Shown here: one piece after another, positions 44,821 to 54,147 of the stretch
How the letters are laid out: every line of letters starts with the position of its first letter
Numbering within the stretch: position 1 is the first letter of the stretch
Source: JABAQJ01 sp046327745
Lineage (GTDB): Bacteria > Gemmatimonadota > Gemmatimonadetes > Gemmatimonadales > Gemmatimonadaceae
Length of the DNA stretch: 64,000 bases
Assembly (NCBI GenBank): GCA_046327745.1
Contig: JAXLXV010000014.1
Coordinates: 124,001-188,000 of the forward strand
Reading direction: 5' to 3'
Position numbers and translations under genes: made by a program
The notes under the pieces: model-generated
Told to the model about the DNA's origin: nothing
What the model saw: the letters and a program-made list of their open reading frames with translations, nothing else
Databases searched by the model: none

Positions 44821-45287
44821 GCACCCGATCGCGAACGGTATTCCGGCTGTATCCCCGGTGGTGGTGGCGTCGCTATGGCGCCGAGTTGGAAGCGTTGGTC
44901 AACGAGACCGACCGTGGGTGGGCAACCACGTTGGACCTGATGGCCAGTGCGCTTCGGGTGCGTGTGACGCAGCGGGCGCCCGTTGACCAGACGCCGCGTC
45001 AGGCGAATCTCTTCCGGAAGCCAAGCGGCGTGCTACCGCCGCTCATGTCGCTCGTCGCACTGCTGGTCGTGCTGGTCTACGCGGCGCGCTTCGGCACAGC
45101 GGCACAAGCTGACGAAGGCACCGCGGCGCACTTGTGGCAACTCATGATGGGCTGCCAGCTGCCCATCGTTGTCTACTTTGCGATGCGCTGGATTCCGCAG
45201 CATAGCCGTCGTGCCATTGGCGTGACGGCGGTCCATCTCATTGCCGCGGTCGCCGCCGCGTTCCCCGTGTGGTGGTTTGGGTGGTGA
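44817..45287 (+). CDS. PadR-linked membrane protein
   Basis: A 156-residue protein. The N-terminal RLYPRWWWRRYGAELEALV is a motif found in membrane proteins encoded next to PadR regulators. Three membrane helices follow (LMSLVALLVVLVYAARFG, LWQLMMGCQLPIVVYFAMRW, IGVTAVHLIAAVAAAFPVWWFGW). Start (ATG 44817) overlaps the PadR stop, and its stop overlaps the start of the lipase gene by one base, so all three genes are translationally coupled. Function unknown. Confidence 0.75.
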   Translation: MSTRSRTVFRLYPRWWWRRYGAELEALVNETDRGWATTLDLMASALRVRVTQRAPVDQTPRQANLFRKPSGVLPPLMSLVALLVVLVYAARFGTAAQADEGTAAHLWQLMMGCQLPIVVYFAMRWIPQHSRRAIGVTAVHLIAAVAAAFPVWWFGW

Positions 45288-46420
45288 TGCAGCGGTTGCT
45301 GCTGGTGGTGGGGCGCTGGGTGGGTCGTGTTCTCTTCGCGGCGATCGCCGCGGCGGCCCTTGTCATCATCGGTGCCTGGATCGAGCACTCGTTACCGCTC
45401 GAGCTTCCGCGGCCGACGGGTTCGTTTGCCGTGGGGCGAACGCGGCGCACCCTGGACGCGAATTCGAGTGCGTGGTTTTGGTATCCTGCCGCGACATCGT
45501 CTCCCATCGCGCCGTACCTACCGACGGACGTTCGGGTTGAGTGGCAGCGGAAGCGACCGGGAATCATCAACCTGCTCACGCGGGACCTATCAAGAGTTCG
45601 CGGGCACAGCGTCGCCGATGCGGCGTTCGCGCAAACACCGCCAGTACCACTCGTCGTGTTTCGCGGCGGCGGCGGTGGCGGCACGCTCAGCTACCAAACG
45701 CTGGCTCAGGATCTCGCGAGTCACGGATACGTCGTTGCTGGTCTGGAGACCAAGCTCGACGCCAATCCTGAAACATGCGTCGGGCGTTCGGATGAAGATG
45801 CATGCGCAACGAAGCTGATGAACGATGCGACGCGCGCGATGGGCGCCGCCGTGGAGGAACTTGGAGCACTGTCCGCGAACGACACCCTTTTTCGCGGGCG
45901 CCTGGACCTGAGTCGGCTCGGTGTGTTTGGGCATTCCTTCGGTGGCGCGCAGGCGACCGCGTTTTGTGCGAGCGATCCTCGCTGCATGGCGGGGATCAAC
46001 ATCGATGGGCGCCTGTTTGGTTCAATGAGTCGCGACACCATCACGGTGCCGTTCATGTGGCTGCTGTCCGATCACAGCGCGGAGAAGGACGCGGAGAGTC
46101 TTCGGATTCTCAATGACATTCAATCGATGTACCATCGTCAGCCGCAAAGCACGCGAGTGCTGGTAGCCATTCGCGGGGCAAACCACCTGACCTTTGCCGA
46201 CGATGGCGGCTTGCTCAAGAGTGGGCTTCTGCGGACGGTGATGCGCGTGATTGGACGACTGCACATCAGTGGCCGGCGACAGATCGAAGTCACCGTGCAC
46301 GCCGTGCACACATTCTTCGACGCGCACCTCATGCACAGTGGCTCGGCCGATTCGGTAGCCTCTCCAACGTTCCCGGAGATTGTACGAGTTGGCCAGCAGG
46401 ACGAAGGAGGCCATCCGTGA
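45287..46420 (+). CDS. Membrane-anchored PAF-acetylhydrolase-like lipase
   Basis: A 377-residue protein starting at MQRLLLVVGRWVG (ATG 45287), with a signal or anchor helix at about 15-36. The catalytic domain resembles plasma PAF-acetylhydrolase/PE-PLC-type alpha/beta hydrolases: VPLVVFRGGGGGG, GYVVAGLETKLD, the nucleophile elbow LGVFGHSFGGAQA (Ser near residue 216), INIDGRLFGSM, and IRGANHLTFAD with the likely catalytic His. It may cleave phospholipids or short esters. Third gene of the PadR operon. Confidence 0.85.
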   Translation: MQRLLLVVGRWVGRVLFAAIAAAALVIIGAWIEHSLPLELPRPTGSFAVGRTRRTLDANSSAWFWYPAATSSPIAPYLPTDVRVEWQRKRPGIINLLTRDLSRVRGHSVADAAFAQTPPVPLVVFRGGGGGGTLSYQTLAQDLASHGYVVAGLETKLDANPETCVGRSDEDACATKLMNDATRAMGAAVEELGALSANDTLFRGRLDLSRLGVFGHSFGGAQATAFCASDPRCMAGINIDGRLFGSMSRDTITVPFMWLLSDHSAEKDAESLRILNDIQSMYHRQPQSTRVLVAIRGANHLTFADDGGLLKSGLLRTVMRVIGRLHISGRRQIEVTVHAVHTFFDAHLMHSGSADSVASPTFPEIVRVGQQDEGGHP

Positions 46421-46550
46421 GGCGCCGTCACGTTCCCGCCGCTGTCGTGGGCCATCAACATGAAGTGCAACGCGGCGTAAGTCACGGTTGAAGCTGGCGA
46501 ACGGGCGAGTGCCCGCACAGCAACCACTTCGCTCTCGGGAGGGCACGACA

Positions 46551-47001
46551 ATGACGTGCGATCGGAGATCCTTTGTCGGGATGATGGCGGCACAGAGGTT
46601 GATCCAGTCAGGGCGTGCCCCCGAGAAATGGTTCCGGGGATCAGCGCTAAGCGGAAGCCTAACGCCGGTCTTTCCCCGTCAGGATCCGCAAATGGTCGCG
46701 GACTTCGTGCTTCTGGCTCACTTCAACGCGGCGAAGGTCAAAGACATGGTGACTGCACATCCCGCCCTCGCCAAGAGTGCGATCGATTGGGGCTTTGGCG
46801 ATTGGGAAGACGCGCTCGGCGCCGCGTCGCACATGGGTCGGGCCGACATTGCGCAGCGGCTACGAGGATCCTCGATGCACTGCCGGACCGGTGAGTCCAG
46901 TTGATGCGCACACGCCTCACATTTGCAACGATGATTGGTTGGCGCGATGTATTGATGTCACCATGCCATCTCTGCGGTCCGGCGGGCGGGTGAGTTTAGC
47001 C
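46551..47001 (+). pseudogene. Truncated ankyrin-repeat protein with Tat-like signal
   Basis: Frame starts at MTCDRRSFVGMMAA (ATG 46551), a Tat-like signal, and then DPQMVADFVLLAHFNAAKVKDMV, HPALAKSAIDWGFGDWEDALGAASHMGRADIAQRL, which are ankyrin-type repeats (GDWEDALGAASHMGR matches a repeat core). After about 46860 the frame is lost: the remaining bases to about 47001 read RLTFATMIGWRDVL in another frame, similar to the next repeat. The gene is thus frameshifted or truncated. A CCTAACG word lies inside. Confidence 0.7.
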
Positions 47002-47076
47002 TGAGGCCAACGGCCTCAGCCGTCCACGACGGATGGGCCGTCCTCGATTCTACGCCCTGTGCGGGCTACCGGAGAT

Positions 47077-49041
47077 ATGATGCGTCTTGGTACGTCCCTC
47101 ATGGTGGTGGCCGCGCTCGTTCAGCTGCCGACCCACGATGGAAACAGACCCGCGCGTAGTGAACTCGTCGCAGTCGCCAATGACAACCGTATGGCGGCGG
47201 GGCAGCGCGTGGGTGACACGCTCCAGTTGCGACTGGCGGTAACACCGGCGAGCTGGCCCATCTTCGGCGACAGCGCTGCGCCTCTTCGCGTCCTTGCCTT
47301 CGCGGAAGAGGGAAAGGCGCCCAGCATCCCCGGGCCGCTCGTTCGGGTCAAGGTCGGCACGCCGATTCATGCGATGGTCCGCAATACGCTCGACGATACG
47401 CTCGTGCTGCACGGCATGGGTGAGCCGGGCTCGCTGGATTCGTTGACGATCTTGCCGCAGAGCACGCGAGACATTCGCTTCGTGGCGAGCCGTGAGGGAA
47501 CGCGCCAATACTGGGCGACGAGTGCCGCCGCGCAGCGGGCCATTCCACTACGGATACGGAACGGCGACTTGGCCGGGCTCTTTCGGCCGAGGGAAGACTC
47601 ACAGCTCGCCGGCGCGATCGTGGTCGACGCACTGGGCCGTGTTCCCAACGATCGCGTCTTCGTCCTCACCGAAATGGCCGCCTATCCTCCAACGGCGGCA
47701 GGTGGCGCACAGGCGGAGCGGCACGGCCTGCCGGCGCGCGAGTTCACGGCATTGAACGGCCGCTCGTGGCCGAATACCGAGCGACTGCAGTACGCGTTAG
47801 GCGACTCGGTCCGCTGGCGCATTGTGAATGCGACGTTCCAGACGCACCCGATGCACCTGCACGGCTTCTACTTCAGGGTCGACGGTCGGGGAAGCGTCCG
47901 CACTGGCGTGGACTCGACCTATGCGCCCGAGCAGCGCCGCATGGCCGTCACCGAGCCGATCGGCATGGGCGAGTCGATCGCCATGGTCTGGGCGCCGGAC
48001 CGGCCGGGTGGCTGGATCTTTCACTGCCACCTCACCATCCACGTGGCCAAGCTCCCGCCGACGGGCGACGAGGCGGCGTTCGAGTTCCCGGCGTTGCACG
48101 ATCACGGCGATCCGGATCGTCACGTAGAGAGCGGAATGAATGGGATGGTGCTTGGAATCAACGTCGTCGGCAAAGAGACGACGCCGTCGATGGCGCGTCC
48201 CGCTCGTCAGCTACGCCTCTTTGTGCAATCCGACTCAGCGCCGACCGACACGTTGCGGCGCTTTGGATACGTGCTGCAGCGCGGGGCCGAACCGGCCAGA
48301 GACTCGCTGGAGAACCCCGGACCGGTGTTGGTGCTCACACGGGGCGAGCCCACGAGCATCCAAGTCGTGAATCGTTCGTCTGAGCCGGCGGCCGTCCACT
48401 GGCACGGGATTGAACTCGACAGCTACTACGACGGTGCCGTCGGGTGGGGTGGTCTGCCAGGCCGCCTGGCCCCAGCCATTCGCCCTGACTCCAGCTTCGA
48501 CGTGCGGATCACCCCCAAGCGCGCTGGCACGTTCATGTATCACACGCATTTCAACGAACTCGGACAACAGCTCGGCGGGCTGGTTGGAGCGCTCGTTGTA
48601 CTGGAACCCGGTGAGAAATGGGAGCCCGCGCGCGATCTCGTGCTGCTGGTGTCGGACAGCACCGCCCAACTGCCCGTCATCAACGGGTCTAGCGCGCCAC
48701 CGACGAAGGTGTTGCAGGTTGGCACGAAGTACCGACTGCGCATCGGCGACATCGCGGTCTACAACCAGGAGTTGTTCGTGCGACTGAGGCGCGATTCCTC
48801 GGTCGTCTCTTGGCGTCCGTTGGCCAAGGATGGATTCACCCTTCCGGCGTCGCAGGCGACGGCGCGCCCGAGTGAATTCCGAATCGCTAGCGGTGAGACC
48901 GCGGACTTCGAACTGACGCCGGACATGCCTGGTGAGCTCGCGCTGGAGATCGCTACGAAGTTCCCGGGACCGTTTGCCAAGCCATTTCGCCTGAAGGTGC
49001 AAGCGACCATGCGGTTCAGGGTCGAGTCTGGGACGCCGTAA
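47077..49041 (+). CDS. Multicopper oxidase-type protein with reordered copper motifs
   Basis: A 654-residue cupredoxin protein. Start ATG 47077 is supported by GGAG upstream; the N-terminus resembles a signal sequence. Two copper-rich segments are present. The first (residues 257-330) has HPMHLHG and HCHLTIH, the motifs normally in the last domain (type 1 copper plus two trinuclear ligands). The second has VHWHG (441) and HTHF (489), the motifs normally in the first domain. The first domain, LHGMGEP and YWATS, has lost its His pairs. So the ligands are complete but in permuted order. The axial residue after HCH appears to be Leu, as in high-potential laccases. Confidence 0.85.
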   Translation: MMRLGTSLMVVAALVQLPTHDGNRPARSELVAVANDNRMAAGQRVGDTLQLRLAVTPASWPIFGDSAAPLRVLAFAEEGKAPSIPGPLVRVKVGTPIHAMVRNTLDDTLVLHGMGEPGSLDSLTILPQSTRDIRFVASREGTRQYWATSAAAQRAIPLRIRNGDLAGLFRPREDSQLAGAIVVDALGRVPNDRVFVLTEMAAYPPTAAGGAQAERHGLPAREFTALNGRSWPNTERLQYALGDSVRWRIVNATFQTHPMHLHGFYFRVDGRGSVRTGVDSTYAPEQRRMAVTEPIGMGESIAMVWAPDRPGGWIFHCHLTIHVAKLPPTGDEAAFEFPALHDHGDPDRHVESGMNGMVLGINVVGKETTPSMARPARQLRLFVQSDSAPTDTLRRFGYVLQRGAEPARDSLENPGPVLVLTRGEPTSIQVVNRSSEPAAVHWHGIELDSYYDGAVGWGGLPGRLAPAIRPDSSFDVRITPKRAGTFMYHTHFNELGQQLGGLVGALVVLEPGEKWEPARDLVLLVSDSTAQLPVINGSSAPPTKVLQVGTKYRLRIGDIAVYNQELFVRLRRDSSVVSWRPLAKDGFTLPASQATARPSEFRIASGETADFELTPDMPGELALEIATKFPGPFAKPFRLKVQATMRFRVESGTP

Positions 49042-49103
49042 CTAGCCGGCGCGCACCTCCTGGGTAGCTTTCATTCGACGACAGCCGCCCAGGAGACGAC
49101 GAG

Positions 49104-52088
49104 ATGTCCCGGAAGCCGAACCGCACCGACGATCCAGACCGCCGCGATTTTCTGAAGACGGCGGGCGCGGCAGCCGCCGGCGCGTTCTTCCTTCCGTCGC
49201 TGGACACGAGTCCTTGGTTGCCAATGCTCGGTGGGCCGACGAGCGCCATCATGGCCCCCGCTGGCTTCGCCGTCCAACCCTTTGCGCTCACGCAGGTCAA
49301 ACTCGCGCCGAGCATCTTCACGCAGAAGCGCGACCGCATCCTCGCGTATGCGCGTGGCTATGGCGGCGCTGACGTCACGGGCGGCCCCGACCGCATCTTG
49401 TCGATCTTCCGGGCCAACGCTGGACTCGACACGAAGGGGGCACAGCCGGTCGGCGATTGGGAAAATGGGACAGGCTACCTGCGAGGGCACTTCGCCGGTC
49501 ACTTCATGACCATGCTCGCCCAGGCGTACGCAGGCACCGGCGACCCGATCTTCAAGCAGAAGCTCGACTACATCGTTGCGGGACTCGCCGAGTGCCAGGA
49601 CGCGCTGGCACGAGCGGCCGCACTCCCGACGCCGCGCGTCAACGGGCGATTCGGCAGGGCGCTTCGCCTAACGGGTTCGCCAATCGGCCTTGCCGAGCAC
49701 GTGTCGATGCCGGCGGGGATCGTGAATGGACTACGCGACTTCACGATTGCGCTGTGGATCAATCCAGCCGTGTACGAGCGCAACCGACTGTCCGATCAGC
49801 GTCCGACGGTGGACCTTGCGGCGCTCACAAACGGTACTGCGATCTTCGACTTCGGTTCGCCGAACGCGCAATACGCCGAGCCCGCGCTCGCGCGCATGTA
49901 CCTGACGATTCGCGCGAGCAACGACGTACCGGTGCCGCGATTCGCCATCACCACGAGTGGATCTACCGGCGAGCAGCACGTGGACGCCCCCCGAGCGCTC
50001 CCGGTCGATACGTGGACCCATGTGGCGATCACGCGTGCGGGTTCAACGGTCACGATGTACTTCGATGGCGAGCCGGTCGCCAGCAACACCAACGTGACGA
50101 TCTCTCCCGCCGACCTCGGCGAGACCACCGGCAACTGTCTGGGCCGGCAGCAATTTCCGCAGCGCAATGTCTCGTACCTGAACGCGCAGCTCGACGAGTT
50201 CCAGGTGTTCGACCGCGGTCTCGCACCGGATCAGGTCCGCGCCTTGATGACAGACGCGGGTGGCACGGTGCAGGGTGGCAACGTGCTCTGGTACCGTTTC
50301 GACGAGGCGAATGGTGCGCGCGTCGAGGACTCGTCAGGCAGGGGGCATCACGGTACTGTGATCGCCCCCACCGATGGGCGTCGTCACCCGGGCTTTCTCT
50401 CGGCGTATCCTGAGACCCAGTTCATGCGCTTGGAGGAGTTTGCGACGTACGGCGGCAACCAGGGGATTTGGGCGCCCTACTACACGCTCCACAAGATCCT
50501 GGCCGGGTTAGTGGCGGCCAACACCGCCACCGGCAACACGCAAGCCCTCGATATCGCGTCGAAAATTGGCGACTGGACATACGGCCGCCTTTCCAAGCTG
50601 CGCCCCGAGCAGTTTGATCGCATGTGGAACATGTACATCGCGGGAGAATACGGTGGGGCCAACGATGCCTTCGCCAGCTTATACGCGCTCCGTCAGGATA
50701 AACCCGAGTACCTCACCATTGCGCGGTACTTCGACAATCGCAACGTGAAGGATCCGGTGGCCCAGGGGAACGACATCCTGGATGGTCGTCATGCCAACCA
50801 GCACATCCCGCAGTTCACCGGGTACCTGCGCGTCTACGAGACGAGCGGTGAGTCGGAGTACTACACGGCGGCGAAGAACTTCTGGGACATGGTCGTCCCG
50901 CATCGCGTGTACAGCCACGGGGGCGTTGGTGTCGGCGAGATCCTGCGCAAGCGCGACGTCATTGCAGGTTCACTGTATTCAGAACCGAAGAACCACGACC
51001 ACGCCGAAACGTGCGTGGTGTACAACATGCTCAAGTTGAGTCGGAATCTGTTCTTCCACGATGCCGACGCGAAGTACATGAACTACTACGAGCAGGTGTT
51101 GTACAACCAGGTCCTTGCCTCGCGCCGGGACATCGACAGCGTGGAGAGTCCAGAGGTCACGTACTTCGTTCCAGTGAGGCCTGGCGAACGGCGGCAGTAT
51201 GGCAATGAAGGGACGTGTTGCGGCGGCACAGGGCTCGAGAATCACACGAAGTACCAGGATTCGATCTACTTCCGTTCGACGGATGGGCAGACGTTGTTTG
51301 TGAACTTGTACATCCCGTCGGTGCTGTCGTGGGAAGAACGCGGTTTCACGATCGAACAGGTGTCGCAGCTGCCGGAAGCCGGCGCCAGCGCACTGACCAT
51401 CCGTGGGAGTGGCCGGCTACGCCTCAAGCTCCGCGTGCCAACGTGGGCTGCGCGTTTTTCCGTCGCGGTGAACGGCACGTCGCAGCATGTCACGGTGGTG
51501 CCAGGGCAGTACGTGACGATCGATCGCGATTGGCGCTCCGGCGATCGCATTGCCATTTCGATGCCGATGTCGTTCCGTACAGAGCGCACGATCGACCGCG
51601 CCGACGTGCAATCGATCTTCTATGGTCCCACGCTGCTGGCAGTACAATCCCCTGCCGTGGGTGACACGTTGGAGGCGGGGCTTATCCCCGTATCGCTCTA
51701 CAAGCACTACCGTCTGACGGGTGATTTCAGGTCGGCGATGAAACCTATTGGCGGTAAGCCGTTGCACTTCGACTTCGACGGGCACACGTGGGCGCCGTTC
51801 TTCGTGTCCGATCCGCAGGCGGGAGACACGCAGCCGTATCACATGTACGTACGGCGGCACGAGCCGACGATTGTCTTTGGTGCGAATGACTCCGGCGTTG
51901 CCAACACGGCGCGCGAGGACGGGATGACATTCCTTGATGCGCTGTGGGCCGGGGCGCCGTTCCGGGACCGCGCGCACATGGTTGCGGCTGCCGAGCAACT
52001 GTCGCGCACCTGGCGCTCCGCGGGACGAATGGGAGAATCAGAGCAACGTGCGATCGTGCGCGCCGCGCGACAGATGGCGACGGAGTGA
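49104..52088 (+). CDS. Glycoside hydrolase family 127-type enzyme with LamG insertion
   Basis: A 994-residue exported enzyme. The N-terminus RRDFLKTAGAAAAGAFF is a Tat signal. The (alpha/alpha)-barrel starts at about residue 65 and is interrupted by a concanavalin-like LamG domain (about 178-425, FTIALWINP and WTHVAITRAGSTVTMYFDG). The barrel resumes at MRLEEFATYGGNQGIWAPYYTLHKILAGL; the zinc/catalytic site is recognisable as HAETC (about 634) and TCCGGTG (about 702), and a beta-sandwich closes the protein. GH127 enzymes remove beta-L-arabinofuranose. The substrate here is unconfirmed. The next gene overlaps the stop (GTGA). Confidence 0.9.
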   Translation: MSRKPNRTDDPDRRDFLKTAGAAAAGAFFLPSLDTSPWLPMLGGPTSAIMAPAGFAVQPFALTQVKLAPSIFTQKRDRILAYARGYGGADVTGGPDRILSIFRANAGLDTKGAQPVGDWENGTGYLRGHFAGHFMTMLAQAYAGTGDPIFKQKLDYIVAGLAECQDALARAAALPTPRVNGRFGRALRLTGSPIGLAEHVSMPAGIVNGLRDFTIALWINPAVYERNRLSDQRPTVDLAALTNGTAIFDFGSPNAQYAEPALARMYLTIRASNDVPVPRFAITTSGSTGEQHVDAPRALPVDTWTHVAITRAGSTVTMYFDGEPVASNTNVTISPADLGETTGNCLGRQQFPQRNVSYLNAQLDEFQVFDRGLAPDQVRALMTDAGGTVQGGNVLWYRFDEANGARVEDSSGRGHHGTVIAPTDGRRHPGFLSAYPETQFMRLEEFATYGGNQGIWAPYYTLHKILAGLVAANTATGNTQALDIASKIGDWTYGRLSKLRPEQFDRMWNMYIAGEYGGANDAFASLYALRQDKPEYLTIARYFDNRNVKDPVAQGNDILDGRHANQHIPQFTGYLRVYETSGESEYYTAAKNFWDMVVPHRVYSHGGVGVGEILRKRDVIAGSLYSEPKNHDHAETCVVYNMLKLSRNLFFHDADAKYMNYYEQVLYNQVLASRRDIDSVESPEVTYFVPVRPGERRQYGNEGTCCGGTGLENHTKYQDSIYFRSTDGQTLFVNLYIPSVLSWEERGFTIEQVSQLPEAGASALTIRGSGRLRLKLRVPTWAARFSVAVNGTSQHVTVVPGQYVTIDRDWRSGDRIAISMPMSFRTERTIDRADVQSIFYGPTLLAVQSPAVGDTLEAGLIPVSLYKHYRLTGDFRSAMKPIGGKPLHFDFDGHTWAPFFVSDPQAGDTQPYHMYVRRHEPTIVFGANDSGVANTAREDGMTFLDALWAGAPFRDRAHMVAAAEQLSRTWRSAGRMGESEQRAIVRAARQMATE

Positions 52089-53470
52089 CGGCGAGTTGGC
52101 CCATTCCGTTCGTCGATGTCGGGACGTATCCCACACGGCCGGGCAACGCCGTCACCCCGTGGATTGACGGCGAACCAGCGTTCGAGAGGATCTGCGCGGC
52201 CATCGACGGCGCTCGCCACAGCGTTTGGACGACGATCACGTTCATGTGGCCGACCTTTCGCATGCCGGGGGGTCGTGGGAGTGCCTTGGATGTGCTCGAG
52301 CGAGCCGCGCGCCGAGGGCTTGATGTTCGTCTCATTTGTTGGCGTCCGGACGATGAGACCGCGGGCCTGAGGGCGAACGCGTTCTGGGGATCTCCCGCAC
52401 ATCACGATGTGCTCGCGCGCTCCTACCCGTCGCTCAACATCCGGTGGGACCGAGCGGCGCCGGGCTACTGTCAGCATCAGAAGAGTTGGATCATCGACGG
52501 CCTAACGAATGACGGCACCTCATTTGTCGGCGGTATCAATCTCAATCCGCACTCGCTCGTACGTCCCGACCATCAAGGCGAGGATGAGAATCATGATGTC
52601 TACGTAGAAGTGGCGGGTCCTGTGGTCGCGGATGTGTGCCACAACTTTGTCCAGCGGTGGAACGAAGCCAGCGAGCGCGAGGTGAGCGATGGCCGGTGGG
52701 GGCCACGAAGTGGCGAGACGTTAGGAGTTCCTCGCGTCTTGCCTGCCGAACGCGGGTCCGCCGTGGTTCAGGTGCAGCGGACGACGCACGCGGGCCTCTA
52801 CAACGATGGCGAGCCACCGGTTGGCGCCGGCCCGTTTCCCATCGCGCGCGGTGAGCAGACGAACCTCCATCAGTACGACGTTGCCATTCAGGCGGCTCAG
52901 CGTACGATCTACCTTGAACAGCAGTATCTGGACGTTCTCGAAATCATCAACGCGCTTGACGACGCCTTGGCTCGCGGTGTCCGGGTCGTGGCCATGGTGC
53001 CTATGGTCCCGGTGGCCATGGCTCAAAACGCGGAAATCATCGAGCGACGAGCCCGACTCGCTAGGCACAAGCGATTCACGCTCTGCGGCATGGCGTCGCT
53101 CGGCGTCGATGGCACGCGACGGCCCGTCTACGTGCACTCGAAACTGATGATCGTCGACGATGTGTGGGCGTCCGTCGGTTCGTGCAACGTGCACCACTAC
53201 TCCATGATTGGGAACGGCGAGCTTAATGCCGCGTATTGGGATCCGGCGTCCGTTCGAGCGCTGCGCATTGAGCTATTCCGCGAGCATCTCTGTATGGACA
53301 CGTCGAATCAGTCTGATACGGAGGCGCTGGACCAGTTCCAATTCGTGGCGCAGGCCAACCGAAGGCGGCAGGAACTCAACAACCCGGCATGGGAAGGCAT
53401 GGCCGTTGCACTGGATGCGAGGTCGTATGGGGCCGCGCTACAATTGGAGCTGCCAGCACCGTCGCCGTGA
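52085..53470 (+). CDS. Phospholipase D-family protein
   Basis: A 461-residue protein starting at GTG 52085, which overlaps the GH127 stop by 4 bp (GTGA) and is therefore coupled to it. Two HKD motifs are present: HQKSWIIDG...GGINL (about residues 129-150) and HSKLMIVDDVWASVGSCN (about 355-372), with a Glu-rich helix between them (ARGEQTNLHQYDVAIQAAQRTIYLEQQYL). The pair forms the active site of PLD-type phosphodiesterases and cardiolipin-synthase-like enzymes. No membrane helix or signal peptide. Substrate unknown; a longer start at 51944 lies inside the preceding gene. Confidence 0.9.
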   Translation: MTASWPIPFVDVGTYPTRPGNAVTPWIDGEPAFERICAAIDGARHSVWTTITFMWPTFRMPGGRGSALDVLERAARRGLDVRLICWRPDDETAGLRANAFWGSPAHHDVLARSYPSLNIRWDRAAPGYCQHQKSWIIDGLTNDGTSFVGGINLNPHSLVRPDHQGEDENHDVYVEVAGPVVADVCHNFVQRWNEASEREVSDGRWGPRSGETLGVPRVLPAERGSAVVQVQRTTHAGLYNDGEPPVGAGPFPIARGEQTNLHQYDVAIQAAQRTIYLEQQYLDVLEIINALDDALARGVRVVAMVPMVPVAMAQNAEIIERRARLARHKRFTLCGMASLGVDGTRRPVYVHSKLMIVDDVWASVGSCNVHHYSMIGNGELNAAYWDPASVRALRIELFREHLCMDTSNQSDTEALDQFQFVAQANRRRQELNNPAWEGMAVALDARSYGAALQLELPAPSP

Positions 53471-53676
53471 TAGCCGGCGGCTCGTCATGTGCAACTCACG
53501 CTTGCCGATCCCCGGAGATGAACGTGGCGGGCCAGGAGCACGAGCGCCGTTCAGATCGCCTTGCCGCTGAGGCTGGAAAGACGTATGGTAGGCGGCCCTG
53601 GCGTTGAACGCGCCACCAATTGACGACAGCGCCCGTTGGTGCTGTGAGGTCGACAACGTCCCCCCGGAGCGCGGCC

Positions 53677-54039
53677 ATGACTCGTGCGGCTCGAAGCGTC
53701 CTGTTGTTCGGCTACTACCTGATCGCGACTGGCATTGCCCTCATGGCGGCACCGAACCTCGTGCTCGCCCCGGTAGGCATAGCACCCGCCACGGAGCCTT
53801 GGATTCACGTGCTCGGCGTCGTCGTTGGTGTGCTGGGTGCGTACTATGTGGTCGCCGCAAAGGCACAGCTCGACCCGTTCTTTCGAGCGACGGTGTGGGG
53901 GCGAGTCCTCATACTCGTCGGCTTCATCGCATTGGTAGTGCTACGCATCGCACCTGCGCCGCTGATCCTCTTTGGTGTGGTCGACGCACTCGGAGCGCTT
54001 TGGACGTGGATGTCTCTTCGCTCGGCGGGTACGGCCTGA
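53677..54039 (+). CDS. Small four-helix membrane protein
   Basis: A 120-residue protein starting at MTRAARSVLLFGYYLIATGIALMAAPNLV (ATG 53677, CGGAG upstream). Four membrane helices are visible (SVLLFGYYLIATGIALM, IHVLGVVVGVLGAYYVVAA, VLILVGFIALVVLRIA, LILFGVVDALGALWTWM). No known domain. It lies between the phospholipase D and metallopeptidase genes. Confidence 0.7.
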   Translation: MTRAARSVLLFGYYLIATGIALMAAPNLVLAPVGIAPATEPWIHVLGVVVGVLGAYYVVAAKAQLDPFFRATVWGRVLILVGFIALVVLRIAPAPLILFGVVDALGALWTWMSLRSAGTA

Positions 54040-54147
54040 CTGGTCCAACACCGCGCGATCGTGTCCAGCGCCATCTCCTGCACGTGCTAGCGAGCCCGCG
54101 CGAAAGTCAGACAGGCCTTTCGCTCGCAGCGTGTCGGCTCACCACCA

